Source of the DNA: a virus
Virus record (IMG/VR): IMGVR_UViG_3300042881_004112
Location: 1 to 62,167 of that record
Reading direction: 5' to 3' (one strand)
Length of the DNA: 62,167 bases
Part shown: one piece after another, positions 32,165 to 39,326 of the stretch
Layout: each line of letters starts with the position of its first letter
How positions within the stretch are numbered: the first letter of the stretch is position 1
Notes under the pieces: generated by a model
Databases searched by the model: none
Told to the model about the DNA's origin: nothing
The model's input: only the letters and a program-made list of their open reading frames with translations
Position numbers and translations under genes: made by a program

Positions 32165-32491
32165 ATGCTCTCTACACAATATCGACTTCGTTTGGAAGCA
32201 ATCTGCGACAAAATTGCTAAACATCAAGAAGTCACTTTAGATGATATGATTTGGGCAGAGAAACTTGCCAAGGCAAATAGGACCGCAGGTACAATGCTCC
32301 GCCAAGCAAGAAGAACAGCAGAAAATCCCGACATGAAGAAGGGTGATATGGATGATTTTTTAAATCAACTTGACATTGGTGGATTGGGTCACGAACGTTT
32401 TGGTATTCGTAGATTTGAAAGTGTTGATGATATTGTAGATTTCTTTTCGGAAGATAGAGATAAGCCTGACGATTGGAGACAAAGAGATTAA
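32165..32491 (+). CDS. Conserved hypothetical protein, 108 aa
   Basis: A 108-residue helical protein starts YRLRLEAICDKIAKHQEVTL and has a basic middle (MLRQARRTAENPDMKKGDMD) and acidic end. A TATGGAGACTACAT sequence with a GGAG site precedes the ATG. I recall related proteins in cyanophages but no known function. Confidence 0.65.
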   Translation: MLSTQYRLRLEAICDKIAKHQEVTLDDMIWAEKLAKANRTAGTMLRQARRTAENPDMKKGDMDDFLNQLDIGGLGHERFGIRRFESVDDIVDFFSEDRDKPDDWRQRD

Positions 32492-32516
32492 AATGTATTA
32501 CATTTTACAAAAAGAC

Positions 32517-32545
32517 TTGCCTATATAATGCAATAGGTCTATAAT
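32517..32545 (+). promoter_or_regulatory. Sigma70-like promoter (TTGCCT-17-TATAAT)
   Basis: TTGCCT at 32517 and TATAAT at 32540 are 17 bases apart. The -10 is tightly enclosed by the inverted repeat AGGTC / GACCT. It would start a transcript with a leader of about 50 bases before the ATG at 32605. Confidence 0.7.
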
Positions 32546-32551
32546 GACCTT

Positions 32552-32598
32552 ACGTTCATCCCTATGGGACGGAAGTAAGCCGACTCGGAACGGAACGT
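32552..32598 (+). ncRNA. Candidate structured 5' leader
   Basis: Between the promoter and the gene at 32605, ACGTTC (32552-32557) can pair with GAACGT (32593-32598). The pair would enclose two small hairpins, TCCC-TAT-GGGA and CCG-ACT-CGG. No good ribosome site is visible before the ATG, so the fold may control translation. The prediction is by eye only. Confidence 0.35.
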
Positions 32599-32604
32599 TC
32601 ATCT

Positions 32605-32757
32605 ATGGAAGCACTCATTCTTTCATGCTTACAGGCACAGTTAATTGCTGGGAGAGTTAATAAACAAGACATTCCTAAACAGATTAAGAATGATTTAATT
32701 TGGGAGATTAAACAAATCTCTCCCAAAGAGTGTAAAATAGACGCAAAAGCCGACTGA
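32605..32757 (+). CDS. Small conserved hypothetical protein, 50 aa
   Basis: The product starts MEALILSCLQAQLIAGRVNK and is helical with a basic C-terminal half. It is the first gene after the sigma70-like promoter at 32517 and its structured leader. A similar small early protein is, as far as I recall, common in cyanophages. No function is known to me. Confidence 0.6.
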   Translation: MEALILSCLQAQLIAGRVNKQDIPKQIKNDLIWEIKQISPKECKIDAKAD

Positions 32758-32795
32758 AGGAACGCTCTTTAGCCTCAAAATTAAGGAGAACCCTA

Positions 32796-32963
32796 ATGTC
32801 TAAAGTCGTATATCGTGGTGTCGAATATGACACCAACGACCGCCCAAATCAAACTTTGAAAAGAGAACCTCATGTAGAAATCTATCGCGGAACAATGTTC
32901 TGGGTGGATGAAAATGGAAACAAATTCTCTATGGAAAAGTCAAAGGGAGGTAATGTAAAATGA
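32796..32963 (+). CDS. DUF4278-like small protein, 55 aa
   Basis: The N-terminal pattern KVVYRGVEYDTN matches the short cyanobacterial DUF4278 family, which begins with a Y-R-G-x-x-Y element. An AAGGAG ribosome site precedes the ATG. The family has no established function; its presence in hosts suggests a host-derived gene. The stop overlaps the next start (ATGA). Confidence 0.65.
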   Translation: MSKVVYRGVEYDTNDRPNQTLKREPHVEIYRGTMFWVDENGNKFSMEKSKGGNVK

Positions 32964-33061
32964 ATACTTACTTCGTTCGTTACCTCAAGAAAAAAGCAAA
33001 GAAGGAAAGTCTTCTTAAAGCTGCACAGTTAAATATGGCAAAACAACCACAAATTGCTTAA
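32960..33061 (+). CDS. Small basic protein, 33 aa
   Basis: The 33-residue frame overlaps the DUF4278-like gene as ATGA, has a strong GGGAGG site and encodes a lysine-rich peptide (RYLKKKAKKESLLKAAQ). A terminator follows 4 bases later. Nucleic-acid or protein binding is possible, but nothing specific is seen. Confidence 0.55.
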   Translation: MNTYFVRYLKKKAKKESLLKAAQLNMAKQPQIA

Positions 33062-33065
33062 TATA

Positions 33066-33095
33066 AAGAGGGGACTTGACTCCCCTCTTTTTTTT
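33066..33095 (+). terminator. Rho-independent terminator
   Basis: A 9-bp stem AAGAGGGGA / TCCCCTCTT with a six-base loop is followed by a run of T bases. It ends the 32605-33061 unit. The next promoter's -35 box lies within the hairpin. Confidence 0.88.
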
Positions 33096-33104
33096 ATCTA
33101 TAAT
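33076..33104 (+). promoter_or_regulatory. Sigma70-like promoter overlapping the terminator (TTGACT-17-TATAAT)
   Basis: TTGACT (33076-33081) begins in the terminator loop and TATAAT (33099-33104) follows its T-run, with a 17-base spacer. The ATG at 33128 is 24 bases downstream. Confidence 0.7.
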
Positions 33105-33127
33105 TACCTTTGTTGAGGTTAATAAAA

Positions 33128-33292
33128 ATGGATAGAGAAAAGCTAAAGCTATTAATTAATACTCTTAAACAACTTATTGAAGAAATAGAATCTGAAGTTC
33201 TTTCAGATACAGAAAGTTATGTACAAGAATATGATTATAGTATAACCGATTACGATGAAGTCTTTGAGGATGACGATGGATACTGCGATTAA
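33128..33292 (+). CDS. Small acidic protein, 54 aa
   Basis: A helical first half (EKLKLLINTLKQLIEEIESE) and a very acidic, Tyr-rich end (DYDEVFEDDDGYCD) make this a possible protein-binding or DNA-mimic-like peptide, though nothing proves it. The ATG at 33128 follows a GAGG site at nine bases. It overlaps the next gene by 17 bases. Confidence 0.6.
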   Translation: MDREKLKLLINTLKQLIEEIESEVLSDTESYVQEYDYSITDYDEVFEDDDGYCD

Positions 33293-33845
33293 TACCTATC
33301 ATAGATACCTTAACTTACCTTTCACTATTGGTCCTCTTCCGTTATTTAAGGAACAGGGTAATCAAATCAGACATTTTTATATTAATGATTATCCATTCTA
33401 TCCAATGGAAGAATTTTTTGTTGACCTTGGATTGACTCTTCATCTTAAAGAAGTATTTTATACCCCACCATTCTCTAAGATTCCGATTCATACCGATCAT
33501 GGTCACTATACAAATCATGCCAAGATTAATATGTCTTGGGGACCTGAAGAAGGTGTGATACAATGGTGGAAGTCTGATAAAACTAAAAGAATGCAACTGA
33601 ATGGTTATCAGGGTAGCACCGATGAATACCATGATAATCTTTGGGCAAATGAGGAAGATTCTGAACTTCTTTATGAGGCAAATACAAATCGACCTAGTTT
33701 AGTTAACGTGGGTGTTTTGCACGGTACAAATAATCCCACACCGCATGGTAGATGGACGTTATGCTTTGTTCCAGTCAACCAAGCGGGACAGTTTATACAC
33801 TGGGATTCTGCTTTAGAAATTTTTAAAAATTATTTGGAGAGTTAA
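33276..33845 (+). CDS. Putative 2OG-Fe(II) oxygenase-like protein
   Basis: The 189-residue protein shows a beta-helix oxygenase pattern with IPIHTDHGHYTNHAKINMSW (a candidate HxD site) and NVGVLHGTNNPTPHGRWTLC (a distal His and Arg). This resembles the aspartyl/asparaginyl hydroxylase-like branch. I chose the ATG at 33276 because a TTTGAGG site precedes it. It ends directly before thyX. The assignment to the superfamily is moderate. Confidence 0.55.
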   Translation: MDTAINTYHRYLNLPFTIGPLPLFKEQGNQIRHFYINDYPFYPMEEFFVDLGLTLHLKEVFYTPPFSKIPIHTDHGHYTNHAKINMSWGPEEGVIQWWKSDKTKRMQLNGYQGSTDEYHDNLWANEEDSELLYEANTNRPSLVNVGVLHGTNNPTPHGRWTLCFVPVNQAGQFIHWDSALEIFKNYLES

Positions 33846-34562
33846 ATGTCTAATATTGTTAAATTGATTGCTGTTACTCAAGGTGCAGGAGAACTTGCTG
33901 GAAAGTCTGCACAGGAAGTAATTACATACAATGCTCGTGTAAGCAATCCAAGTAATCAACTTAAATTTGATACTGCTGCTGGACTTCTTCGTTATTGTAT
34001 TAAGCAAAATCATTGGTCTATCTTCGAGCAAGCAGATATGACTCTTGAAATCAATACGACTCGTGGTATCGCAGCTCAAGTGCTTCGTCATAGGTCCTTC
34101 ACATATCAGGAATTTTCACAACGTTACGCAGATACAAAACTACTTACTGATCTTCCTGAGGTTCCTGAACTTCGCAGGCAAGACGAAAAGAATCGTCAGA
34201 ACTCAACTAATGATTTGGATGAACATGTAAGGGAAAAGTTTGAGGGAATGATTGAACAGCACTTTGAAGAATCACAACGCCTTTACGATAAGATGCTTGA
34301 TGCAGGTGTTGCAAAGGAATGTGCAAGGTTTGTGCTTCCACTCGCAACCCCCACCAGAATCTACATGAAGGGTTCTGTAAGGTCATGGATCCATTATATT
34401 GACCTACGCTCTGCTCACGGCACTCAGAAGGAGCATATGGACATCGCAGAAGCAGCACGTTGCGTCTTTATCTGTCAGTTCCCTGATATTGCTAAAGCAC
34501 TTGGTTGGGAACCAGAGAACTGTCCAGAATGTATTGATGCCCCATCTATTATCATCCAATAA
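33846..34562 (+). CDS. thyX: Flavin-dependent thymidylate synthase
   Basis: The 238-residue enzyme methylates dUMP to dTMP with FAD and methylene-tetrahydrofolate. The diagnostic ThyX motif is RHRSFTYQEFSQRY at residues 81-94, and RIYMKGSVRSWIHYIDLRS supplies the C-terminal substrate site. ThyX is usual in cyanophages and supports DNA synthesis. It starts one base after the previous stop. Confidence 0.95.
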   Translation: MSNIVKLIAVTQGAGELAGKSAQEVITYNARVSNPSNQLKFDTAAGLLRYCIKQNHWSIFEQADMTLEINTTRGIAAQVLRHRSFTYQEFSQRYADTKLLTDLPEVPELRRQDEKNRQNSTNDLDEHVREKFEGMIEQHFEESQRLYDKMLDAGVAKECARFVLPLATPTRIYMKGSVRSWIHYIDLRSAHGTQKEHMDIAEAARCVFICQFPDIAKALGWEPENCPECIDAPSIIIQ

Positions 34563-34565
34563 ATA
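34558..34565 (+). promoter_or_regulatory. Late-promoter-like motif (AATAAATA)
   Basis: AATAAATA overlaps the thyX stop codon and lies 22 bases before the ATG at 34588, upstream of the split carbamoyltransferase pair. Confidence 0.5.
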
Positions 34566-34587
34566 AGTTATCTTTATTATAGAAGTT

Positions 34588-34830
34588 ATGGCAATTTATC
34601 CTATTATTCATGTTGAGACTGGAGAAAAAAAGGTCGTTGAAATGAGTGTTAATGATATTATGCAGTGGTATAAAGATAACCCAGAATGGAGACGAGATTG
34701 GTCTGAAGGTTGTGCTTCTACTGGTGAGGTTGGTGAATGGAAAGACCAATTGATTAAAAAGCACCCTGGGTGGAATGATGTTCTTGAGAAGGCATCTAGA
34801 GCACCAAAATCTAATGTGAAAAAGATTTAA
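34588..34830 (+). CDS. Conserved hypothetical protein, 80 aa
   Basis: The product starts AIYPIIHVETGEKKVVEMSV and contains WYKDNPEWRRDWSEGCAS. The pattern is like the phage FmdB-type small regulatory proteins without the zinc cysteines. It sits 2 bases upstream of the YrdC-like carbamoyltransferase gene. Function is unknown. Confidence 0.6.
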   Translation: MAIYPIIHVETGEKKVVEMSVNDIMQWYKDNPEWRRDWSEGCASTGEVGEWKDQLIKKHPGWNDVLEKASRAPKSNVKKI

Positions 34831-34832
34831 TC

Positions 34833-35417
34833 ATGGTTGGGAATGATAAAACAACGGAACAATATAATGTTACGTACTCAGACATTGTAGATCTAATAGA
34901 TAAAAAAAATATTGTTTCAATCTTTCAAGGTAAAACTGAAGCAGGACCAAGAGCTTTAGGTAATAGGTCTATTCTTTATGACCCTAGAGATTCTGATGCT
35001 AAAGAATTTGTTAATTCGGTAAAAAGAAGAGAGTGGTGGAGACCATTTGCTGCCTCAGTCTTACTTGAACATGCTCATGAATGGTTTGAAATGTTGACTA
35101 TAAAAGAATCTCCGTTTATGATGTATGCAATTCCAGTTAAAGAAGAAAAAAAAGAATTAATTCCAGGAGTTCTTCATGTTGACGATACTTGCAGAATTCA
35201 AACTGTAACTGAAGAACAAAATTATCACTACTATAATTTAATTAAAACCTTTTATAGTAGAACAAACATTCCAATGTTGTTTAATACTTCGTTTAATCTT
35301 GCGGGAGAAGTAATTTGCCATACTCTTTATGATGCTCTTACCACTATCTCTAATAGTCGTATAGAGTATCTTTATCTTCCAGAAGAAAATAAATTATACA
35401 CTTGTTTAAATGACTGA
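34833..35417 (+). CDS. Carbamoyltransferase, YrdC-like C-terminal domain only
   Basis: This 194-residue protein corresponds to the C-terminal half of NodU/TobZ enzymes. It has IFQGKTEAGPRALGNRSILY, VKRREWWRPFAASVL, LIPGVLHVDDTCRIQTVTEE and the NTSFNLAGE ending. This domain makes carbamoyl-adenylate from carbamoyl phosphate and ATP. It is complete for that domain and is followed 2 bases later by a gene for the Kae1-like half. The pair is thus a split and order-reversed carbamoyltransferase, similar in logic to the separate TsaC and TsaD proteins of tRNA modification. Confidence 0.85.
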   Translation: MVGNDKTTEQYNVTYSDIVDLIDKKNIVSIFQGKTEAGPRALGNRSILYDPRDSDAKEFVNSVKRREWWRPFAASVLLEHAHEWFEMLTIKESPFMMYAIPVKEEKKELIPGVLHVDDTCRIQTVTEEQNYHYYNLIKTFYSRTNIPMLFNTSFNLAGEVICHTLYDALTTISNSRIEYLYLPEENKLYTCLND

Positions 35418-35419
35418 TT

Positions 35420-36532
35420 ATGTACATCCTTGGAGTTAACATATCACACCATCCATCTCTTGCTCTTCTTAAAGATGGAGAACTCATATATTATTTGGAA
35501 GATGATAGATGGAACAAAAGAAAGGAAGAACCATGGACGTTAAAAAGTTATATTCGTTCTATCACTGATATTTTAAAGTATACAAAACATCTTGACCACA
35601 TTATCTTTGTATCCTTTTGTAGAGGTGATAGTTATACAGAAGATTTTTATGCTGAAGAATCTGATAAGGAGATGATTGAGGAGGTTAAAAAACAATTATC
35701 TCAATGGACAATAACTTACGGAGAAGAGCATTATTATCTGGAACATCATTTGTATCATGCATGTAGTGCTTTTTATGGGTCAGAATTTAATGAGGCGGCT
35801 GCATTAGTTTTAGATGGTGGTGGTGCATATGTTAGAGATTACATACGCAATAGAGAATCTGAATCTATGTTTTACTTTTCAGAGACTGGAAAGTGTGAAT
35901 TGATTAGTCAAGTTTTTACTCCAAGTTGTATTACTTACTTTGATCCACCATTTGAAATTGAGGATAATAAAATTTTATCTTCAACTGGAAGTTGTGGTTG
36001 GTTGTTTAACTCTATTGCTGCAGTTACTAGACTACATTCTGCTGGTAAGATTATGGGGTTAGCACCTTATGGTAATTCAAGTGAACTTGATAATGATGTT
36101 TGGTTTGATTATGATCAAAAAACGGATCGATGGTATACTAACAATAAAAATGTATTAAATACTATTAGAAAGATTTATGAAAATGATGATGTAAATCCTA
36201 ATTTTGATGAATCTTTTTTAAAAAACCCAACTTTTGAACAAAATTCAAATCTTGCAAAAAAACTACAGAATGAAACTAAAGAGCATACTATTAGACTAAT
36301 ACAGATGTTACTTGATAAAGTTCAAACAAATAACATTGTTTTATCTGGTGGTTACTTTTTAAACTGTGTTAATAATTATGAGTATATTAAAGCATTTCCA
36401 AATGTCAATTTTTATGTTGACCCATTATCTCATGATGGTGGAACTGCTGTTGGTGGTGCCAAATATGTTTGGCATCATCTCCTAAACAAAAAAACAAAGT
36501 ATCCATTAAAGAATTTATTTCTTGGTGGATAA
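35420..36532 (+). CDS. Carbamoyltransferase, Kae1-like N-terminal domain only
   Basis: The 370-residue protein has the N-terminal domain features: GVNISHHPSLALLKDGELIY, the metal motif EHHLYHACSAFYG, LDGGGA, KIMGLAPYG and LSGGYFLNCVNNYEY. It stops before any YrdC-like segment. In place of HDAS, the usual start, it has HHPS. It probably works with the YrdC-like product encoded just upstream to move a carbamoyl group onto a hydroxyl acceptor. The acceptor is unknown. Confidence 0.85.
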   Translation: MYILGVNISHHPSLALLKDGELIYYLEDDRWNKRKEEPWTLKSYIRSITDILKYTKHLDHIIFVSFCRGDSYTEDFYAEESDKEMIEEVKKQLSQWTITYGEEHYYLEHHLYHACSAFYGSEFNEAAALVLDGGGAYVRDYIRNRESESMFYFSETGKCELISQVFTPSCITYFDPPFEIEDNKILSSTGSCGWLFNSIAAVTRLHSAGKIMGLAPYGNSSELDNDVWFDYDQKTDRWYTNNKNVLNTIRKIYENDDVNPNFDESFLKNPTFEQNSNLAKKLQNETKEHTIRLIQMLLDKVQTNNIVLSGGYFLNCVNNYEYIKAFPNVNFYVDPLSHDGGTAVGGAKYVWHHLLNKKTKYPLKNLFLGG

Positions 36533-36558
36533 TAAACCCTATTAATTTTAAAATTCTT

Positions 36559-37314
36559 ATGGCAAGAAAGAGAAGACCCGATTTACAACCAATTGGTGTT
36601 GGCATGACTGCTAAGCAAATGAAAAGAAGAAAACCAATTAATATGGATTTTCTTCTTGATATTGAACCTCTCAACGATAATCAATCTAAATTGTTTGAGA
36701 CGTTTGATAATGATAAGAATTTAGTTGCATATGGTGCCGCTGGAACTGGAAAGACATTCATCACTTTTTATAACGCTTTGAAGGATGTTCTTGATGAATC
36801 AACACCGTATGAAAAAATTTATATCGTAAGATCTCTTGTTGCCACTAGAGAAATCGGATTCCTTCCTGGTACACATGAGGATAAAGCAGATATCTATCAG
36901 ATTCCATACAAGAACATGGTCAAATACATGTTCCAGATGGCAACAGATGCTGATTTTGAAATGCTTTATGGCAACCTAAAGACTCAGGGCACGGTTAGTT
37001 TTTGGTCTACTTCATTCCTTAGAGGAACTACGTTAGACAAAGCAATTATTATTGTAGATGAATTCCAAAACTTGAATTTCCATGAACTTGATAGTATAAT
37101 TACAAGGTCTGGTGAGAATACTAAAATTTGTTTCTGTGGTGATGCAACTCAATCCGACTTGCAAAAAACCAATGAAAGAAATGGTATTATTGACTTTATG
37201 AAAATTCTTAGAGTTATGCCTTCGTTTGATATTGTTGAGTTTGGTCTTGAGGATATCGTTCGTTCTGGTCTCTGTAAAGAATACTTAATTGCAAAACACG
37301 AATTGGGATTTTGA
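36559..37314 (+). CDS. phoH: PhoH-family ATPase
   Basis: The 251-residue P-loop protein has Walker A GAAGTGKT (residues 59-66), Walker B IIIVDEFQN and the downstream FCGDATQSDL sensor. It resembles the helicase-like PhoH proteins found in most T4-like cyanophages. Its cellular role is unresolved, with RNA metabolism or phosphate-stress links suggested. The ATG at 36559 gives the usual MARKRRPDL start. Its stop overlaps the nuclease start (TGATG). Confidence 0.88.
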   Translation: MARKRRPDLQPIGVGMTAKQMKRRKPINMDFLLDIEPLNDNQSKLFETFDNDKNLVAYGAAGTGKTFITFYNALKDVLDESTPYEKIYIVRSLVATREIGFLPGTHEDKADIYQIPYKNMVKYMFQMATDADFEMLYGNLKTQGTVSFWSTSFLRGTTLDKAIIIVDEFQNLNFHELDSIITRSGENTKICFCGDATQSDLQKTNERNGIIDFMKILRVMPSFDIVEFGLEDIVRSGLCKEYLIAKHELGF

Positions 37315-37991
37315 TGTTTAATCACGTTGATTTGAAACTCCCTCAACTTAAGAGGGAGACTATAGATGGTGTTCGATATTATTTTGTTCCTGAAGAGAAC
37401 GAACTATTAAAACTAGTCTCTATCACTTCTGTTACTAGTCACAAAAATCGCCAGTTCTTTGCGGACTGGCGTAAAAAAATTGGTGCAGAGAAGGCAGATA
37501 AAATTACACGACAAGCAACAAGTCGTGGAACTGACATGCACCTTTTGACAGAGCATCATCTCAAAAACGAAGAACTTCCAAAGGTTCAACCACTGTCGGA
37601 ATTTTTATTCAAAATTGCACAACCAGATCTAAATCGAATAAATAATATTCATGCACTTGAAGGTTCAATGTACAGCAAGGTTCTAGGAATTGCTGGAACT
37701 GTAGACTGTATCGCTGAGTTTGATGGGGAACTTGCCATCATTGATTTCAAGACATCAAAAAAACCTAAACCAGTAGAGTGGATTGAACATTATTTTGTAC
37801 AGTGTATGGCGTATGGATGTATGCTGTACGAATTGACAGGACTACAAGTAAAAAAACTTGTCATTATTATGGCATGTGAAAATGGAGAATGCGTTGTTTA
37901 TGAAGAATACGACAAAACAAAATACATTAAACTACTCATGGAATACACTAGAGAGTTTCTTAACTACAAATTGGAAAGCTATGCCAGTTAA
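37314..37991 (+). CDS. PD-(D/E)XK nuclease-like protein
   Basis: The 225-residue protein has the RecB-type nuclease core: GTVDCIAEFDGELAIIDFKTSKK holds the D, D-x-K catalytic pattern, and a QCMAYGCML helix follows. An upstream SRGTDMHLLTEHHL helix fits the family. It is likely a DNA exonuclease for host DNA breakdown or phage recombination. It sits between phoH and gp33 and overlaps gp33 by 11 bases. Confidence 0.8.
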   Translation: MFNHVDLKLPQLKRETIDGVRYYFVPEENELLKLVSITSVTSHKNRQFFADWRKKIGAEKADKITRQATSRGTDMHLLTEHHLKNEELPKVQPLSEFLFKIAQPDLNRINNIHALEGSMYSKVLGIAGTVDCIAEFDGELAIIDFKTSKKPKPVEWIEHYFVQCMAYGCMLYELTGLQVKKLVIIMACENGECVVYEEYDKTKYIKLLMEYTREFLNYKLESYAS

Positions 37992-38250
37992 ACTAGAAGA
38001 CGAGTTTGAAAGGGTATTAGAGAAGAAGTTTTTTTGCCCGACAAAATTTGCTCAAGAGATTGAGGTTCTAGTTAAAAATAACAAAGATATGAATTATATT
38101 GATGCTATTATTCATTTCTGTGAAAAGAATAGTATTGATTTAGAATCAGTTCCGAAACTTATATCAAAACCTTTAAAGGAAAAGATTAAGTATGATGCGA
38201 TGGAATTAAACTTCTTAAAGAGGACTTCTAGAGCAAAATTGGTTTTTTGA
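37981..38250 (+). CDS. 33: Late transcription coactivator gp33
   Basis: The 89-residue protein matches T4 gp33 over its C-terminal half (YIDAIIHFCEKNSIDLESVP, then LISKPLKEKIK and a hydrophobic tail). gp33 binds the beta flap of host RNA polymerase and links it to the gp45 clamp for late transcription. The many xATAAATA promoters in the window fit this system. The C-terminal LVF resembles the hydrophobic clamp-binding tail. The start at 37981 overlaps the nuclease gene. Confidence 0.8.
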   Translation: MPVKLEDEFERVLEKKFFCPTKFAQEIEVLVKNNKDMNYIDAIIHFCEKNSIDLESVPKLISKPLKEKIKYDAMELNFLKRTSRAKLVF

Positions 38251-38310
38251 TTCAAAAAAAGTCGAAAAAAACATCGCGGGGAAAATTTTGAAAACCCCCC
38301 TTCTAAAATT

Positions 38311-38898
38311 ATGACTCCGTTTGACGTATATAAGACATATCTTTCGTTAAAAAATCACTTTACAAAAGATAATTACGATTATCATAAGTATTGTGGTAAA
38401 ACTCGTGCCTCTTTGCAATCCTTTTATAAAAGGAAGGATAGATATTGGTTTGAGAAGTTAGGTAGGCAAAAAAATGATAAAGAGATTATTGATTTTTTTG
38501 TTGCTAATTTTGTTTCCTCTGGAGACGCAGATTCTCTTTGGATTGGTCAAATAATTAGAGAAGGTGAATCTGTGTATAACAATTGGAAGAAGAAAAAAGA
38601 GTCTTTGGCATATATCTTTAAAGAAGAGACTACCGATTTGTTTACAGAGCATAAGTTTAAAGAAGTTTTTGATTGCTCAAAGGGACATCCACCTTTACTT
38701 AAAAAATTCTTAAATGGCAAAATTAGCATAGAAACTATGGTCATATATGACAGAATATTTCTCTTTGGGAATGATTTTGATAAAAAATTGATAGATCCAG
38801 TTTGGCAATTGGTCTCAAAAAATATCAAAAAATACAATTCCTTCCTAAATATTGATATATTCAAGTATAAGAAAATTTTAAAGGAGTGTGTATTATGA
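38311..38898 (+). CDS. 59: gp59 replicative helicase loader
   Basis: The 195-residue helical protein matches T4 gp59 in length and landmarks: DVYKTYLSLKNHF at the start, YKRKDRYWFEKLG in the first domain and KKYNSFLNIDIFKYKKIL at the end. gp59 loads the gp41 helicase onto gp32-coated forked DNA. Its genomic neighbour gp32 is its partner. It overlaps the next gene as ATGA. Confidence 0.82.
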   Translation: MTPFDVYKTYLSLKNHFTKDNYDYHKYCGKTRASLQSFYKRKDRYWFEKLGRQKNDKEIIDFFVANFVSSGDADSLWIGQIIREGESVYNNWKKKKESLAYIFKEETTDLFTEHKFKEVFDCSKGHPPLLKKFLNGKISIETMVIYDRIFLFGNDFDKKLIDPVWQLVSKNIKKYNSFLNIDIFKYKKILKECVL

Positions 38899-39233
38899 GT
38901 TTTTTTGATTCTGAAGTTGTTCGCTCCGAAATTGCACATATTAACGAACTTCAGGAAAAACTATACGATAATATGTTCAAGTTTTTTAAGATGGATAGGG
39001 AAGGAAAACTTGAACATGTAAATGTACTCCAAGATTTGCTTGAGAAGCAAAAAGTATTATATACAAGATTGTCTCTGTCGGATGATCCAGAGGCAAAAAA
39101 GATGAAGGAAAATATATCTAAATCTGCAATGGCAATGGGACTTCCAGAAGGAATGGACATGAATATTATTTTTTCAAATATGGAAAAACTGATTCAACAA
39201 ATGAAGGATCAGGTCAACAAAACAGAGGGTTGA
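38895..39233 (+). CDS. DUF1825-family protein
   Basis: This 112-residue helical protein begins MSFFDSEVVRSEIAHINELQ, with KFFKMDREGKLEHVNVLQDL later. It matches the DUF1825 family conserved in cyanobacteria and their phages. It lies between gp59 and gp32, a conserved cyanophage position. Function is unknown, though a host-derived role in nucleic-acid metabolism is plausible. The gp32 promoter starts at its stop codon. Confidence 0.82.
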   Translation: MSFFDSEVVRSEIAHINELQEKLYDNMFKFFKMDREGKLEHVNVLQDLLEKQKVLYTRLSLSDDPEAKKMKENISKSAMAMGLPEGMDMNIIFSNMEKLIQQMKDQVNKTEG

Positions 39234-39258
39234 CGCACTAGGGGACTTGCACTATACT
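39230..39258 (+). promoter_or_regulatory. Sigma70-like promoter for gene 32 (TTGACG-17-TATACT)
   Basis: TTGACG at 39230-39235 and TATACT at 39253-39258 have a 17-base spacer. A perfect 10-bp inverted repeat, GGGGACTTGC (39241-39250) and GCAAGTCCCC (39273-39282), flanks the -10. This gives gp32 its own early promoter. Confidence 0.8.
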
Positions 39259-39263
39259 GGTAA

Positions 39264-39291
39264 GTGTCCACCGCAAGTCCCCAAAGGACAC
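39264..39291 (+). promoter_or_regulatory. Candidate leader hairpin of gene 32 mRNA
   Basis: GTGTCC (39264-39269) can pair with GGACAC (39286-39291) at the predicted 5' end of the gp32 transcript. A largely unpaired, A-rich stretch then runs to the GAGG site and the ATG. T4 gene 32 is translationally autoregulated through a structured 5' leader, so a similar role is possible. Confidence 0.4.
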
Positions 39292-39326
39292 ACACAAGCC
39301 GAATCTCAAAAATACGAGGTAATCTA

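Noticed and set aside
34833-36532. Split carbamoyltransferase as a sequencing or mutational frameshift of one gene
   Set aside because: The domain order is reversed relative to the fused family, so one frame change cannot restore a normal enzyme, and each half has complete ends.
38278-38300. Hairpin GGGG...CCCC between gp33 and gp59 as a terminator
   Set aside because: Only four G-C pairs with a 13-base loop and no T-run after it, and gp33 and gp59 are expected to be co-transcribed.
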